Shown: one piece after another, positions 1-5,572 of the stretch
Layout of the letters: every line of letters begins with the position of its first letter
Numbering within the stretch: position 1 is the stretch's first letter
Origin: Streptosporangiaceae bacterium
Lineage (GTDB): Bacteria > Actinomycetota > Actinomycetes > Streptosporangiales > Streptosporangiaceae
Reading direction: 5' to 3'
Assembly (NCBI GenBank): GCA_030042885.1
Contig: JASHYW010000128.1
Span: forward strand, 1 to 6,949
Length of the DNA: 6,949 nt
Program-made: the position numbers and the translations under genes
The notes under the pieces: model-generated
Told to the model about the DNA's origin: nothing
The model's input: only the letters and a program-made list of their open reading frames with translations
The model's database searches: none

Positions 1-908
1 GCGACGCGGTCGACTTCCTCGGCCTGTCCTTCCACCTCGACTCCAACGAGGTCGGTGACCGGGTACTGGCGGCCGACGAATGCCTGCGGCTGCTCGAGCG
101 GGCCTGGGCGGCCGGACTCAGCCCGCGGGTCCTGGACATCGGCGGCGGCTTCCGGCAGGCCTTCGCCGACCGCCCGGAGCCGTTCGAAGAGTACGGCCGG
201 GCCGTCAAGCGCGGCCTGGCCGGCCACGGCCAGCCGCTGACATGGGGCGGTGCCACGCTGGGATACCGGTACGAGGACGGCGGGATCCGCGGCACGCTGA
301 TGTCCGGCAAGTATGCGGGCACCGTCACCGGCCGCGAATTCCTGCGCGAGCTGGCCGGCAGCCCGCTGCCGGGCCAGGGCGGCCGGACGTTCGCCCGCGT
401 GCTGCGCGAGAACATGATCGAGCTGTGGCTCGAGCCCGGCAAGTCGCTGGTTGATCACGCGGGCCTCACCCTGGCCAGCGTGGAGTTCGTGAAGGAGGCC
501 TCAGACGGCAGCATGCTGGTGAACCTGGACATCAGCCGGGACAAGATCTGCCCGGCCGGCCAGGAGGTCATGCTCGATCCCGTCCTCATATGCCGGTCAC
601 CGGCCTGGGGCCGCGCTGGTCACCGGACCGGGGTCTTCTTCGCCGGGAACCTCTGCCTGGAGCGCGACATGATCTTCACGCACCTGACGTTCGTCGACCG
701 GCTCCCCGAGCCGGGAGACATCGTTGTGTTCGTCAACACCGCCGGCTACCAGATGGACCTGTCCGCCTCCGCGGCCCTGATGCAGCGCCAGCCGGCCAAG
801 GTGGTCGCCCGCGCTACAGGAGAGGGGTTCACCGCGCACGCCGACGCCGACGACCAGGACCAGGACCAGGAATCAGGAGCATGCTGTACCAGCACATCAC
901 CGAGCTGA
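1..908 (+). CDS. Y4yA-type PLP-dependent decarboxylase (fold type III, LysA/ornithine decarboxylase-like), 5' end outside window
   Basis: The reading frame is open from base 3 to the TGA at 906-908, giving 301 visible residues; the start lies upstream. It shows the order of landmarks of alanine racemase-fold decarboxylases: SFHLDS at 27-44 (the His that stacks on PLP in the HIGS motif), LDIGGGF at 132-152 (phosphate-binding glycine loop), EPGKS at 432-446, and GNLCLERD around the Cys codon at 654-656, equivalent to the C-x-x-x-D active-site motif from the second subunit in diaminopimelate decarboxylase. It ends with a PGD-then-NTAGYQMD beta-domain segment. A stretch between the glycine loop and EPGKS is longer than in typical LysA, as I recall for the Y4yA family. 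The PLP lysine would be upstream of the window. The tail is acidic (DADDQDQDQE). Likely reaction: decarboxylation of an amino acid or amino-acid conjugate; the substrate is unknown. It overlaps the next gene by 28 nt, so the two are probably translated together. The fold is secure; the Y4yA family assignment is from memory. Confidence 0.85.
   Translation, partial: DAVDFLGLSFHLDSNEVGDRVLAADECLRLLERAWAAGLSPRVLDIGGGFRQAFADRPEPFEEYGRAVKRGLAGHGQPLTWGGATLGYRYEDGGIRGTLMSGKYAGTVTGREFLRELAGSPLPGQGGRTFARVLRENMIELWLEPGKSLVDHAGLTLASVEFVKEASDGSMLVNLDISRDKICPAGQEVMLDPVLICRSPAWGRAGHRTGVFFAGNLCLERDMIFTHLTFVDRLPEPGDIVVFVNTAGYQMDLSASAALMQRQPAKVVARATGEGFTAHADADDQDQDQESGACCTSTSPS
852..869 (+). repeat. (GACCAG)3 tandem hexanucleotide repeat
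   Basis: Three perfect copies of GACCAG sit at 852-857, 858-863 and 864-869. They encode the DQDQDQ tail of the decarboxylase and end 11 nt before the ATG of the following gene. Gain or loss of a unit would be in frame for the decarboxylase and would alter only the sequence just upstream of the next start codon. Confidence 0.8.
875..879 (+). promoter_or_regulatory. Unusually close Shine-Dalgarno-like AGGAG before the PLP-rhodanese gene
   Basis: AGGAG at 875-879 is separated from the ATG at 881 by a single base, much shorter than the usual 5-9 nt. No in-frame ATG, GTG or TTG lies just upstream, and the protein motif ITELIGNTPLLRL begins six residues after this ATG, so 881 is still the best start. 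Translation probably depends mainly on coupling to ribosomes finishing the overlapping upstream gene. The GG pairs in the GACCAG repeats may serve as weaker, better-spaced sites. Confidence 0.45.
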
Positions 909-2209
909 TCGGGAACACGCCCCTGTTGCGCCTCGATCCCGCCCGGCACGGCATCGAGGGCATCGACCTGTACGCGAAGCTGGAGTACTGCAACCCGTTC
1001 GGCTCGGTGAAAGACAGGATCGCCTGGGGCATGATCCGCGACGACCTCGGCGAGATCACCGGCCGGGGGCAGACCCTGATCGAGGCATCAAGCGGGAACA
1101 CCGCCAAGGCGCTGCAGGTCCTGGCGGCCATGCATGGCCTGCGCCTGCGGGCGCTCACCAACCGGGCGAAGGTCGCCGAGGTGCGCGACATCCTGGAACT
1201 GCTCGGGGTCGAGCTGGAGGAGCTGCCGGGCCTGTCCGAATGCCCGGACCCCACCGTCCCTGACGACGTGTTCTCCACGATCGAGAAGATGATGGCCGAA
1301 CGGCCGGGCGAGTTCTACCACCCGTCGCAGTACACCAACCTGGCCAACGTCCGCACCCATCACGACACCACCGGCCAGGAGATCGCCGCTGACCTTGGCG
1401 AGGTCGACTTCCTGTTCGGCGGCCTCGGGACAACCGGCTCGACTCGCGGCGCCGCGACGTTCCTGCAGGGGGCGAACCCGGGGCTGAAGACGATCGGCGT
1501 GGTATCGACCCGGGACGACTTCATCCCCGGCATCCGCTCCGAGGCTGAGCTGTGGGATGTCGGCCTGTTCGAGCCTGGCTTCTACGCACAGATCATCCCG
1601 GTCCGGCCAGCCGACGCGATCGACGCCACGCTGGAGCTCGCGGGCCGTCACGGCGTGCTGGCCGGCCCCACCACCGGAGCCACGTACTGGGCGGCGCAGC
1701 AATACCTGCGGCGGCAGCCGGTGCCCGCGGGTCCGCCGCGCCGCGCGGTCGTCATTGCCTGCGACCGGCTGGAACCATACCTCTCGTATGTCCGCAAGCG
1801 GCGTCCTGACTTGTTCGGGCAGGCGAGGCGCGCCACCCCGGGCGACGTATCGGACGACATCGTAGCGGCCACGCTCGAACTGTCCGTCAGAGCGCTGGCC
1901 GGGATGATCCCGGATCCGGCGCTGCTGTGCATCGACACCCGCGGGAGCATGGCCTACCGGGTCGGTCACCTGCCGGGCTCGGTGAACATCCCCGACGACT
2001 ACCTCGAGGACATGCTCCGGCACGGGAACCCGTTCCCCGGGTCCAGTACAATCGTGCTCGTCTGCGCGGTCGGCGAGTACTCCAGGCGCCTGGCCGCCTT
2101 CCTCAGGCAGGCCGGGCACGATGCAGCGAGCCTGGCCGGCGGCGTGGTGGCCTGGCGTGACGCGGGCCTGCCGCTGGAATCCGGGCTCACCCAGGGCGTC
2201 ACCGGATAG
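881..2209 (+). CDS. Cysteine synthase/SbnA-like PLP enzyme with C-terminal rhodanese domain
   Basis: The product has 442 residues. Residues 1 to about 315 form a fold-type II PLP enzyme: ITELIGNTPLLRL at the N-terminus, GSVKDR with the Schiff-base Lys44, SSGNTA at 70-75 (substrate loop, TSGNTG in CysK), GGLGTTGSTRG at 180-190 (phosphate-binding glycine loop) and GPTTGA at 262-267. LYAKLEYCNPFGSVKDR is close to what I recall for SbnA, which joins O-phosphoserine and glutamate on the route to 2,3-diaminopropionate, and to rhizobial Y4xP. Residues about 333-434 are a rhodanese domain: IDTR at 351-354, GHLPGSVNIP at 362-371, and the active loop C395-A-V-G-E-Y-S with its sulfur-carrying Cys. The linker is about 15 residues, with no stop or frameshift. 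The reaction is likely beta-replacement on serine, O-phosphoserine or O-acetylserine. The rhodanese domain suggests a persulfide sulfur donor or a regulatory role. It overlaps the decarboxylase gene by 28 nt. The fold is certain; the substrate is not. Confidence 0.9.
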   Translation: MLYQHITELIGNTPLLRLDPARHGIEGIDLYAKLEYCNPFGSVKDRIAWGMIRDDLGEITGRGQTLIEASSGNTAKALQVLAAMHGLRLRALTNRAKVAEVRDILELLGVELEELPGLSECPDPTVPDDVFSTIEKMMAERPGEFYHPSQYTNLANVRTHHDTTGQEIAADLGEVDFLFGGLGTTGSTRGAATFLQGANPGLKTIGVVSTRDDFIPGIRSEAELWDVGLFEPGFYAQIIPVRPADAIDATLELAGRHGVLAGPTTGATYWAAQQYLRRQPVPAGPPRRAVVIACDRLEPYLSYVRKRRPDLFGQARRATPGDVSDDIVAATLELSVRALAGMIPDPALLCIDTRGSMAYRVGHLPGSVNIPDDYLEDMLRHGNPFPGSSTIVLVCAVGEYSRRLAAFLRQAGHDAASLAGGVVAWRDAGLPLESGLTQGVTG

Positions 2210-2227
2210 CTCCCACCGCCACGGGAA

Positions 2228-2244
2228 AGGACGTGCGCCGTCCT
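2228..2244. terminator. Possible stem-loop between convergent genes
   Basis: AGGACG at 2228-2233 and CGTCCT at 2239-2244 form a perfect 6-bp stem around a 5-nt loop. The hairpin lies in the 48-nt gap between the stop of the PLP-rhodanese gene and the stop of the metallothionein gene. There is no T-tract on either side, so it would be at best a weak or factor-dependent bidirectional terminator. Confidence 0.35.
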
Positions 2245-2257
2245 GCCGCCAGACGTT

Positions 2258-2410
2258 CTACTGGCCGCACTTGCAGTCGACGCAGGTGCAGTTCGCGCAG
2301 GTGCATTTCGGGTTGTCGCAGCTGCGTGCGGCATTGCCGCAGTTGCAGTCCACGCAGGTGCACGGATCACAGGTACACGCCGGGTTCTCGCAGGTGGTGG
2401 CCGTGCTCAT
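2258..2410 (-). CDS. Metallothionein-like Cys-rich protein, two-fold internal repeat
   Basis: This is a 50-residue protein with 14 cysteines (positions 7, 12, 14, 17, 19, 22, 24, 31, 36, 38, 41, 43, 46, 48) arranged as CxC and CxxC, and with no His or aromatic residue. Residues 7-25 and 31-49 repeat the pattern C-[ED]-N-P-x-C-T-C-x-x-C-T-C-V-D-C-x-C-G, joined by the short linker NAARS. Each half offers seven thiols. The composition is typical of metallothioneins that bind Cu(I), Zn(II) or Cd(II) in the cytosol as thiolate clusters, but the sequence is unlike SmtA or mycobacterial MymT as I remember them. The ATG at 2410 is preceded by GAGAGGGGA, seven bases away. The frame stays open upstream to 2599, but that extension has ordinary composition and crosses the repeat-bearing control region, so the short form is preferred. 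It is convergent with the PLP-rhodanese gene and divergent from the membrane operon. Metal identity cannot be read from the sequence. Confidence 0.85.
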   Translation of the reverse strand: MSTATTCENPACTCDPCTCVDCNCGNAARSCDNPKCTCANCTCVDCKCGQ

Positions 2411-2417
2411 GACCGGA

Positions 2418-2426
2418 TCCCCTCTC
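2418..2426 (-). promoter_or_regulatory. Ribosome binding site fixing the metallothionein start
   Basis: On the minus strand GAGAGGGGA ends seven bases before the ATG at 2410. This spacing supports the 50-residue product over the 113-residue reading that would start at 2599. Confidence 0.65.
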
Positions 2427-2554
2427 TCGTCAGCTATCCCATGAATATCAGCAAAACCTGGCCCAGTATGGCACCACGGCAGGTCGGCCACCCGCGCCTG
2501 CGCGCTGACACAGTCACCTTCTGCGGGAACCGCTTGGTTTTCATTGGATCGACT

Positions 2555-2615
2555 AATACCTCGGCGGGGTTCTCTCAATACCCTCCCTAGGTTTATCAAA
2601 TACCTCTACAGGGTT
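2555..2615. repeat. Three 22-bp direct repeats containing six half-sites at an 11-bp pitch (candidate operator array)
   Basis: Three 17-bp units occur at 2555-2571, 2577-2593 and 2599-2615 with the plus-strand pattern AATACCYY-N4-RGGTT. Their starts are exactly 22 bp apart. Read on the minus strand, AACCY and GGTATT alternate with starts at 2615, 2604, 2593, 2582, 2571 and 2560, every step being 11 bp, about one helical turn. The conserved blocks are separated by variable bases, which is the signature of cooperative protein binding on one face of the helix rather than of duplicated DNA. OmpR-family regulators such as GlnR and PhoP use 11-bp units in actinomycetes, but these half-sites do not match the GlnR or PHO-box consensus as I know them. 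The array lies 145-205 nt upstream of the metallothionein start and about 95 nt upstream of the plus-strand promoter. The binding protein is unknown. Confidence 0.7.
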
Positions 2616-2654
2616 TCCGCGGCCCATCAGGAGATGTCAATCACAGCCTATCCT

Positions 2655-2664
2655 ACCTGCAGGT
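2655..2664. promoter_or_regulatory. 10-bp perfect palindrome ACCTGCAGGT
   Basis: ACCTGCAGGT reads the same on both strands and lies between the half-site array and the plus-strand promoter, 45 nt upstream of the -35 box. It could be a dimer-binding operator, but a single short palindrome in GC-rich DNA may be chance. Confidence 0.3.
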
Positions 2665-2708
2665 TGTCCATGATAAGGGAAAGCAAAGTTCTTTCTTGCC
2701 GCTAACTC

Positions 2709-2737
2709 TTGAACCACGGAAAACCGGCCTTTAGTAT
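2709..2737 (+). promoter_or_regulatory. Sigma70-type promoter for the membrane-protein operon
   Basis: A -35 box TTGAAC at 2709-2714 and a -10 box TAGTAT at 2732-2737 are separated by the optimal 17 bp. Transcription would begin near 2744, leaving a leader of about 115 nt before the ATG at 2859. The AT-rich setting supports the call; no start-site data are available. Confidence 0.6.
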
Positions 2738-2858
2738 TTGCGACATTCCCGGGTGGCCAGGAGAAGCGTGCTCCGGCGGTCCGGGTCCCTGATACCTGTT
2801 CCGGGGATGACGACAGTCCGGGCATAGGCGTCCGGGCCGGGCAAGCGAGGAGAACTGG

Positions 2859-3872
2859 ATGAGCGAGATCGCCGCCGCGGGAGCCCGTCCCGCGAGGCGG
2901 AGCAGGCTGAGTGCCGGAGCCGAAGTGGCCAGTGGGGCGCCTGACGTCCGGCGGCTGCTGCAGCTCATGCTGGCCGGAATATGGCTGCTCGACGCCCTAC
3001 TGCAGTATCAGTCCTTCATGTTCTCCAAGGCGTTCAGCCAGATGATAGGGGGGACGGCGTCCGGCAACCCTGGCGTCGTCGCCAGCCCGATCACCTGGAA
3101 CGCCACGCTCGTCGCGCATCACGCCGTGCTGCTGAACTCGATCTTTGCCACGATCCAGCTGCTGATCGCGATCGGGATCGCGTGGCGGCCCACGGTGCGG
3201 CTGGCGCTGGCCGCCTCCATCGCCTGGGGGTTCGGCGTGTGGTGGTTCGGCGAGGGACTCGGGATGGTGCTGACCAGCAGCGCGAGCCCGGTGAGCGGCG
3301 CTCCCGGCGCGGTGATCATCTACGCGCTGCTCGCGGTGCTGCTGTGGCCGGCCGACCGGGGGACATCGGCGCCGTTCACCGCGGCCCGGGCCGTGGGCGC
3401 CACGGCCGCGCGGGCGCTGTGGCTCGTGCTGTGGCTCAGCCTGGCCTACTTCGCGCTACTGCCCGGGAACCGGGCGCCGCAGGCGCTGAACGGCATGATC
3501 GCGGGCATGGAAAGCGGCGAGCCTGGCTGGCTGGCCACCCTGGACCGGGGCGCCGCCTCGCTCGTCGCCCACCAGGGCCTGGCCGCCTCGATCGTGCTGG
3601 CGATCGCGCTGGTGATCATCGCCGTCGGGGTGTACCTGCCGCCGCCGGCCGCCAAGGCCACCCTGGTCCTGGCCATCGTGGTGGCCGCGGTGATCTGGGT
3701 GTTCGGCGAGGCCTTCGGGACCATCCTCACCGGCGGGGGCACCGACCCCAACTCCGGGCTGCTGCTCATCCTGCTGGCCCTCACCTACTGGCCGGTCCGC
3801 ACCACGGTGGCGGCGCCGGCGCGCACCACCCCGGCCCCGGCCGGCGTCGGCGAAGGGACGGTCGCATCATGA
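2859..3872 (+). CDS. Internally duplicated multi-pass membrane protein of unknown function
   Basis: The product has 337 residues. The ATG follows AGGAGA (2848-2853) by five bases, a strong ribosome site. The first 30 residues are polar and Arg-rich, without a signal peptide, followed by roughly eight hydrophobic segments near 34-50, 84-108, 113-131, 149-164, 184-202, 240-260, 266-283 and 298-312. The protein is a tandem duplication: residues 31-164 and 185-312 share, in the same order, an NGMI/SQMIGG-like loop with GxPG, the motif LVAHH (85-89) or LVAHQG (235-240), the motif WWFGEGLGMVLT (128-139) or WVFGEAFGTILT (280-291), and a final hydrophobic segment ending LLWP or LTYWP. The paired acidic residues Glu132 and Glu284 and the His residues at 87-88 and 238 are candidate functional sites inside or near the membrane. 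The gene is coupled to the next by an ATGA overlap. I recognise it as a conserved actinobacterial membrane protein type but cannot name a function; transport or metal/heme handling would be speculation. Confidence 0.8.
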   Translation: MSEIAAAGARPARRSRLSAGAEVASGAPDVRRLLQLMLAGIWLLDALLQYQSFMFSKAFSQMIGGTASGNPGVVASPITWNATLVAHHAVLLNSIFATIQLLIAIGIAWRPTVRLALAASIAWGFGVWWFGEGLGMVLTSSASPVSGAPGAVIIYALLAVLLWPADRGTSAPFTAARAVGATAARALWLVLWLSLAYFALLPGNRAPQALNGMIAGMESGEPGWLATLDRGAASLVAHQGLAASIVLAIALVIIAVGVYLPPPAAKATLVLAIVVAAVIWVFGEAFGTILTGGGTDPNSGLLLILLALTYWPVRTTVAAPARTTPAPAGVGEGTVAS

Positions 3873-4648
3873 TCCCCACCTGGGTCCTGGACATCTTCGC
3901 CGCGATCATGCTCGTGGTCGCGGCGGTGAGCGCGGGCCGCCTGGTGGCGGCGCGGCCATGGCAGCAGGGGGCGCAGCGGGCGGCCCTGGCCGACATCGAC
4001 GTCGCGCATCTGCTGATGGCGATCGCGATGGCGGGCATGCTGGTCGCGAGCCTGCAGACCCTGCCCAACGGCGCCTGGGCGGTCATCTTCGCCGTGATGA
4101 CGGCCTGGTTCGCCTACCGGGTGGCGCGAGACGCGCAGGTCAGCGGCGTCCGCGCGCTGGCGGGCGGACACTGCGCGCCGCACCTCATCCACGCCGCAGC
4201 GATGCTGTACATGTTCATGGCCTTCACGGCGCCCGCGACACACGGATCGGGCGGCATGGGTGGCATGGCCGGCGGCATGAGCGGCATGGGAACCCTGCAG
4301 CTGCCGTTCCTGGCGTTCGTTTTCGCGCTGCTGCTGATCGGCTACAGCATCTGGGACCTGGACCGGCTCTCCGGCCCCGGCGCCAGCGGGCACTACAGCC
4401 TCGCGGCCGCCGGCACGGCACCGACGGGCCCGGTCCTGGTCGGGGCCACGGCCGGGCCGGGCGCCGCCGCGGTGTCCGTGTCAGCCAGCGGCTCGGCCGG
4501 CTCCGCTTTGGCGACCGAGGCTCAGCCCGCCGACGCCAGCGCCCCGGCGAACCACGCCGACCCGGGCGTCCTCGCACCGTGGGTGGCGACAAGCTGCCGG
4601 ATCGCGATGGGCGTCACCATGGCGTTCATGCTGCTGATCATGATCTAG
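3869..4648 (+). CDS. DUF5134-like membrane protein with His cluster and Met/Gly-rich loop
   Basis: The product has 259 residues. Its ATG at 3869 overlaps the previous stop codon (ATGA, 3869-3872), implying translational coupling. Hydrophobic segments lie near 5-27, 45-61, 66-84, 105-120, 144-162 and 237-258. HLLMAIAMAGML at 47-58 and the HCAPHLIH cluster (His101, 105, 108) followed by AMLYMFMAF match what I remember of actinobacterial DUF5134 proteins. Next comes a loop at 125-140 with His125 and Met130, 133, 137 and 140 spaced by Gly and Ser. An Ala/Gly/Ser/Pro-rich low-complexity linker, about 168-235, separates the last membrane segment. Met- and His-rich segments of this kind bind copper in other proteins (CopC/CopD-like and Ctr-like, from general knowledge), so a metal role is a reasonable inference given the nearby metallothionein, but DUF5134 has no established function that I know of. 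It converges on the amidohydrolase gene with a 35-nt gap and no clear terminator. Confidence 0.8.
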   Translation: MIPTWVLDIFAAIMLVVAAVSAGRLVAARPWQQGAQRAALADIDVAHLLMAIAMAGMLVASLQTLPNGAWAVIFAVMTAWFAYRVARDAQVSGVRALAGGHCAPHLIHAAAMLYMFMAFTAPATHGSGGMGGMAGGMSGMGTLQLPFLAFVFALLLIGYSIWDLDRLSGPGASGHYSLAAAGTAPTGPVLVGATAGPGAAAVSVSASGSAGSALATEAQPADASAPANHADPGVLAPWVATSCRIAMGVTMAFMLLIMI

Positions 4649-4683
4649 CGGTACAGGGCGCTGCGCCGGAGGGACCGGCCGGT

Positions 4684-5544
4684 TCATGTGAGGTTGAGGC
4701 CCGGATAGACGCGGGCGGCGTTGCCGGCCAGGACGGCGGCCAGGGTGTCACCGGGCAGGCCGAGGGCCGCCACGGCGCGCGCGTTCTGGGCCATGCCGGG
4801 CACGCCTGGCCAGTCGGTGCCGAAGATCCACTTGCGGGCCAGCACCCGGAGGTCGAAGCCGGCGTAGTAGCCGGGCAGCCGCTTGGGCGGCAGCCCGGCC
4901 AGGTCCAGCCAGACGTTGTCGCGGCCCAGCGCCATCCGGGCGGCGTCGGCGTACCAGTGGCCGCGGCCTCCGTGAGCCAGCACGAACTGGACGCCGGGGA
5001 AGTCACCGGCCACGGTGGCCATCAGCTTCGGGTCCCCCGCCTCGGGCTGCGAACCGGGGAAGATGCTCCCGCCGGTGTGCACGATCACCGGTACGCCGCG
5101 CGCGGCGCACAGCTCGTAGACCGGGTACATGTCATCGCCTTCGGCGCGGAATCCGCCGTGCACCGGGTGCACCTTGACCGCCACCGCTCCCAGGGCCAGC
5201 TGCCGTTCGGCCTCGGCCGCGGGCGAGGGGTGCAGCCGCGGGTTCACGTTGGCCACCAGGCGGAACCTGCGGGGGTTGCAGGCGATGACCGGCAGCAGGT
5301 CCTCGACCGGCTGGATCCCGGTCGCCCGGGGGCTGTACTCGGCGAACAGCAGCGCGACGTCGACACCTTCGGCGGCCAGCAGCGCATCCAGCCGGGACGG
5401 GATGGGGTCGCCGTCGGGCCCGAACGCCTCCCGCCAGCCGGAATCCTGGCCGAACGTGGCGGCCCACTCCATCCAGGCCGGGCTCACGGTGCTCAGCCTG
5501 GGCACGTGCATGTGAGCGTCGACCACCGCCAGGCCGTCGATCAT
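4684..5544 (-). CDS. Amidohydrolase-2 family metal-dependent hydrolase/decarboxylase
   Basis: This 286-residue TIM-barrel protein has the landmarks of the amidohydrolase-2 family (ACMSD, gamma-resorcylate decarboxylase and related lactonases): VDAHMH with His11 and His13 (the HxH metal motif), VKVHP at 123-127, VIVHTGG with His156, FVLAHGG with His191, and FGTDWPG with the catalytic or metal-binding Asp244. The length is usual for compact members. No signal peptide is present, so it should be cytosolic. The ATG at 5544 begins just before the beta-strand carrying HxH; no good ribosome site precedes it, and the upstream gene stops 28 nt earlier, so coupling or re-initiation is likely. Family members hydrolyse cyclic esters or amides or decarboxylate aromatic acids; which applies cannot be told here. 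It sits last in a close-packed set after the carbonic anhydrase-like gene and the esterase, which suggests a small catabolic or detoxifying pathway. Confidence 0.85.
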   Translation of the reverse strand: MIDGLAVVDAHMHVPRLSTVSPAWMEWAATFGQDSGWREAFGPDGDPIPSRLDALLAAEGVDVALLFAEYSPRATGIQPVEDLLPVIACNPRRFRLVANVNPRLHPSPAAEAERQLALGAVAVKVHPVHGGFRAEGDDMYPVYELCAARGVPVIVHTGGSIFPGSQPEAGDPKLMATVAGDFPGVQFVLAHGGRGHWYADAARMALGRDNVWLDLAGLPPKRLPGYYAGFDLRVLARKWIFGTDWPGVPGMAQNARAVAALGLPGDTLAAVLAGNAARVYPGLNLT

Positions 5545-5572
5545 CGGGATCGGCCCGGGTTCACGGCGCCGT

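Larger units (their letters stand above)
2411..2858. other. 448-nt non-coding divergent control region, AT-richer than its surroundings
   Basis: No convincing gene is seen between the metallothionein start and the membrane-operon start. The stretch from about 2530 to 2745 is visibly richer in A and T than the flanking genes and contains the half-site array, the palindrome and the promoter listed separately. The part from about 2740 to 2858 is GC-rich again and would be the 5' leader of the plus-strand operon, about 115 nt; I recognise no known riboswitch in it. I found no good sigma70 promoter pair for the metallothionein gene. Confidence 0.7.

Noticed and set aside
1088..2119. 343-codon open frame on the minus strand inside the PLP-rhodanese gene
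   Set aside because: It is Arg/Gly/Ala/Val-rich with no domain, and is an antisense shadow expected from high third-position GC; the plus-strand frame has clear catalytic motifs.
2411..2599. N-terminal extension of the metallothionein frame to an ATG at 2599 (113 residues in all)
   Set aside because: The extension has ordinary composition, crosses the half-site array and lacks a good ribosome site, while GAGAGGGGA sits correctly before the ATG at 2410.
2555..2615. Plasmid-type iterons or a CRISPR array
   Set aside because: The 22-bp period fits iterons, but there is no Rep gene, DnaA box or AT-rich melting region in view; the variable parts are far too short for CRISPR spacers.
2635..2640. 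Perfect minus-strand TTGACA as a -35 box for the metallothionein gene
   Set aside because: No acceptable -10 hexamer occurs 16-19 bp downstream; the expected position holds GAAACC/AAACCC, part of the half-site array.
2791..2807. Fourth copy of the repeat unit (GATACCTG-N4-GGGGA) near the membrane-operon start
   Set aside because: The right half does not match RGGTT and its distance from the array is not a multiple of 22 or 11 bp.
2744..2858. Riboswitch in the leader of the membrane operon
   Set aside because: The leader is long enough, but I could not match it to conserved cores of cobalamin, yybP-ykoY manganese, ydaO or glycine riboswitches.
4657..4667. GGCG-CTG-CGCC hairpin after the membrane operon as a terminator
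   Set aside because: It has only a 4-bp stem with a 3-nt loop and no T-tract; such hairpins are common by chance in this GC-rich DNA.
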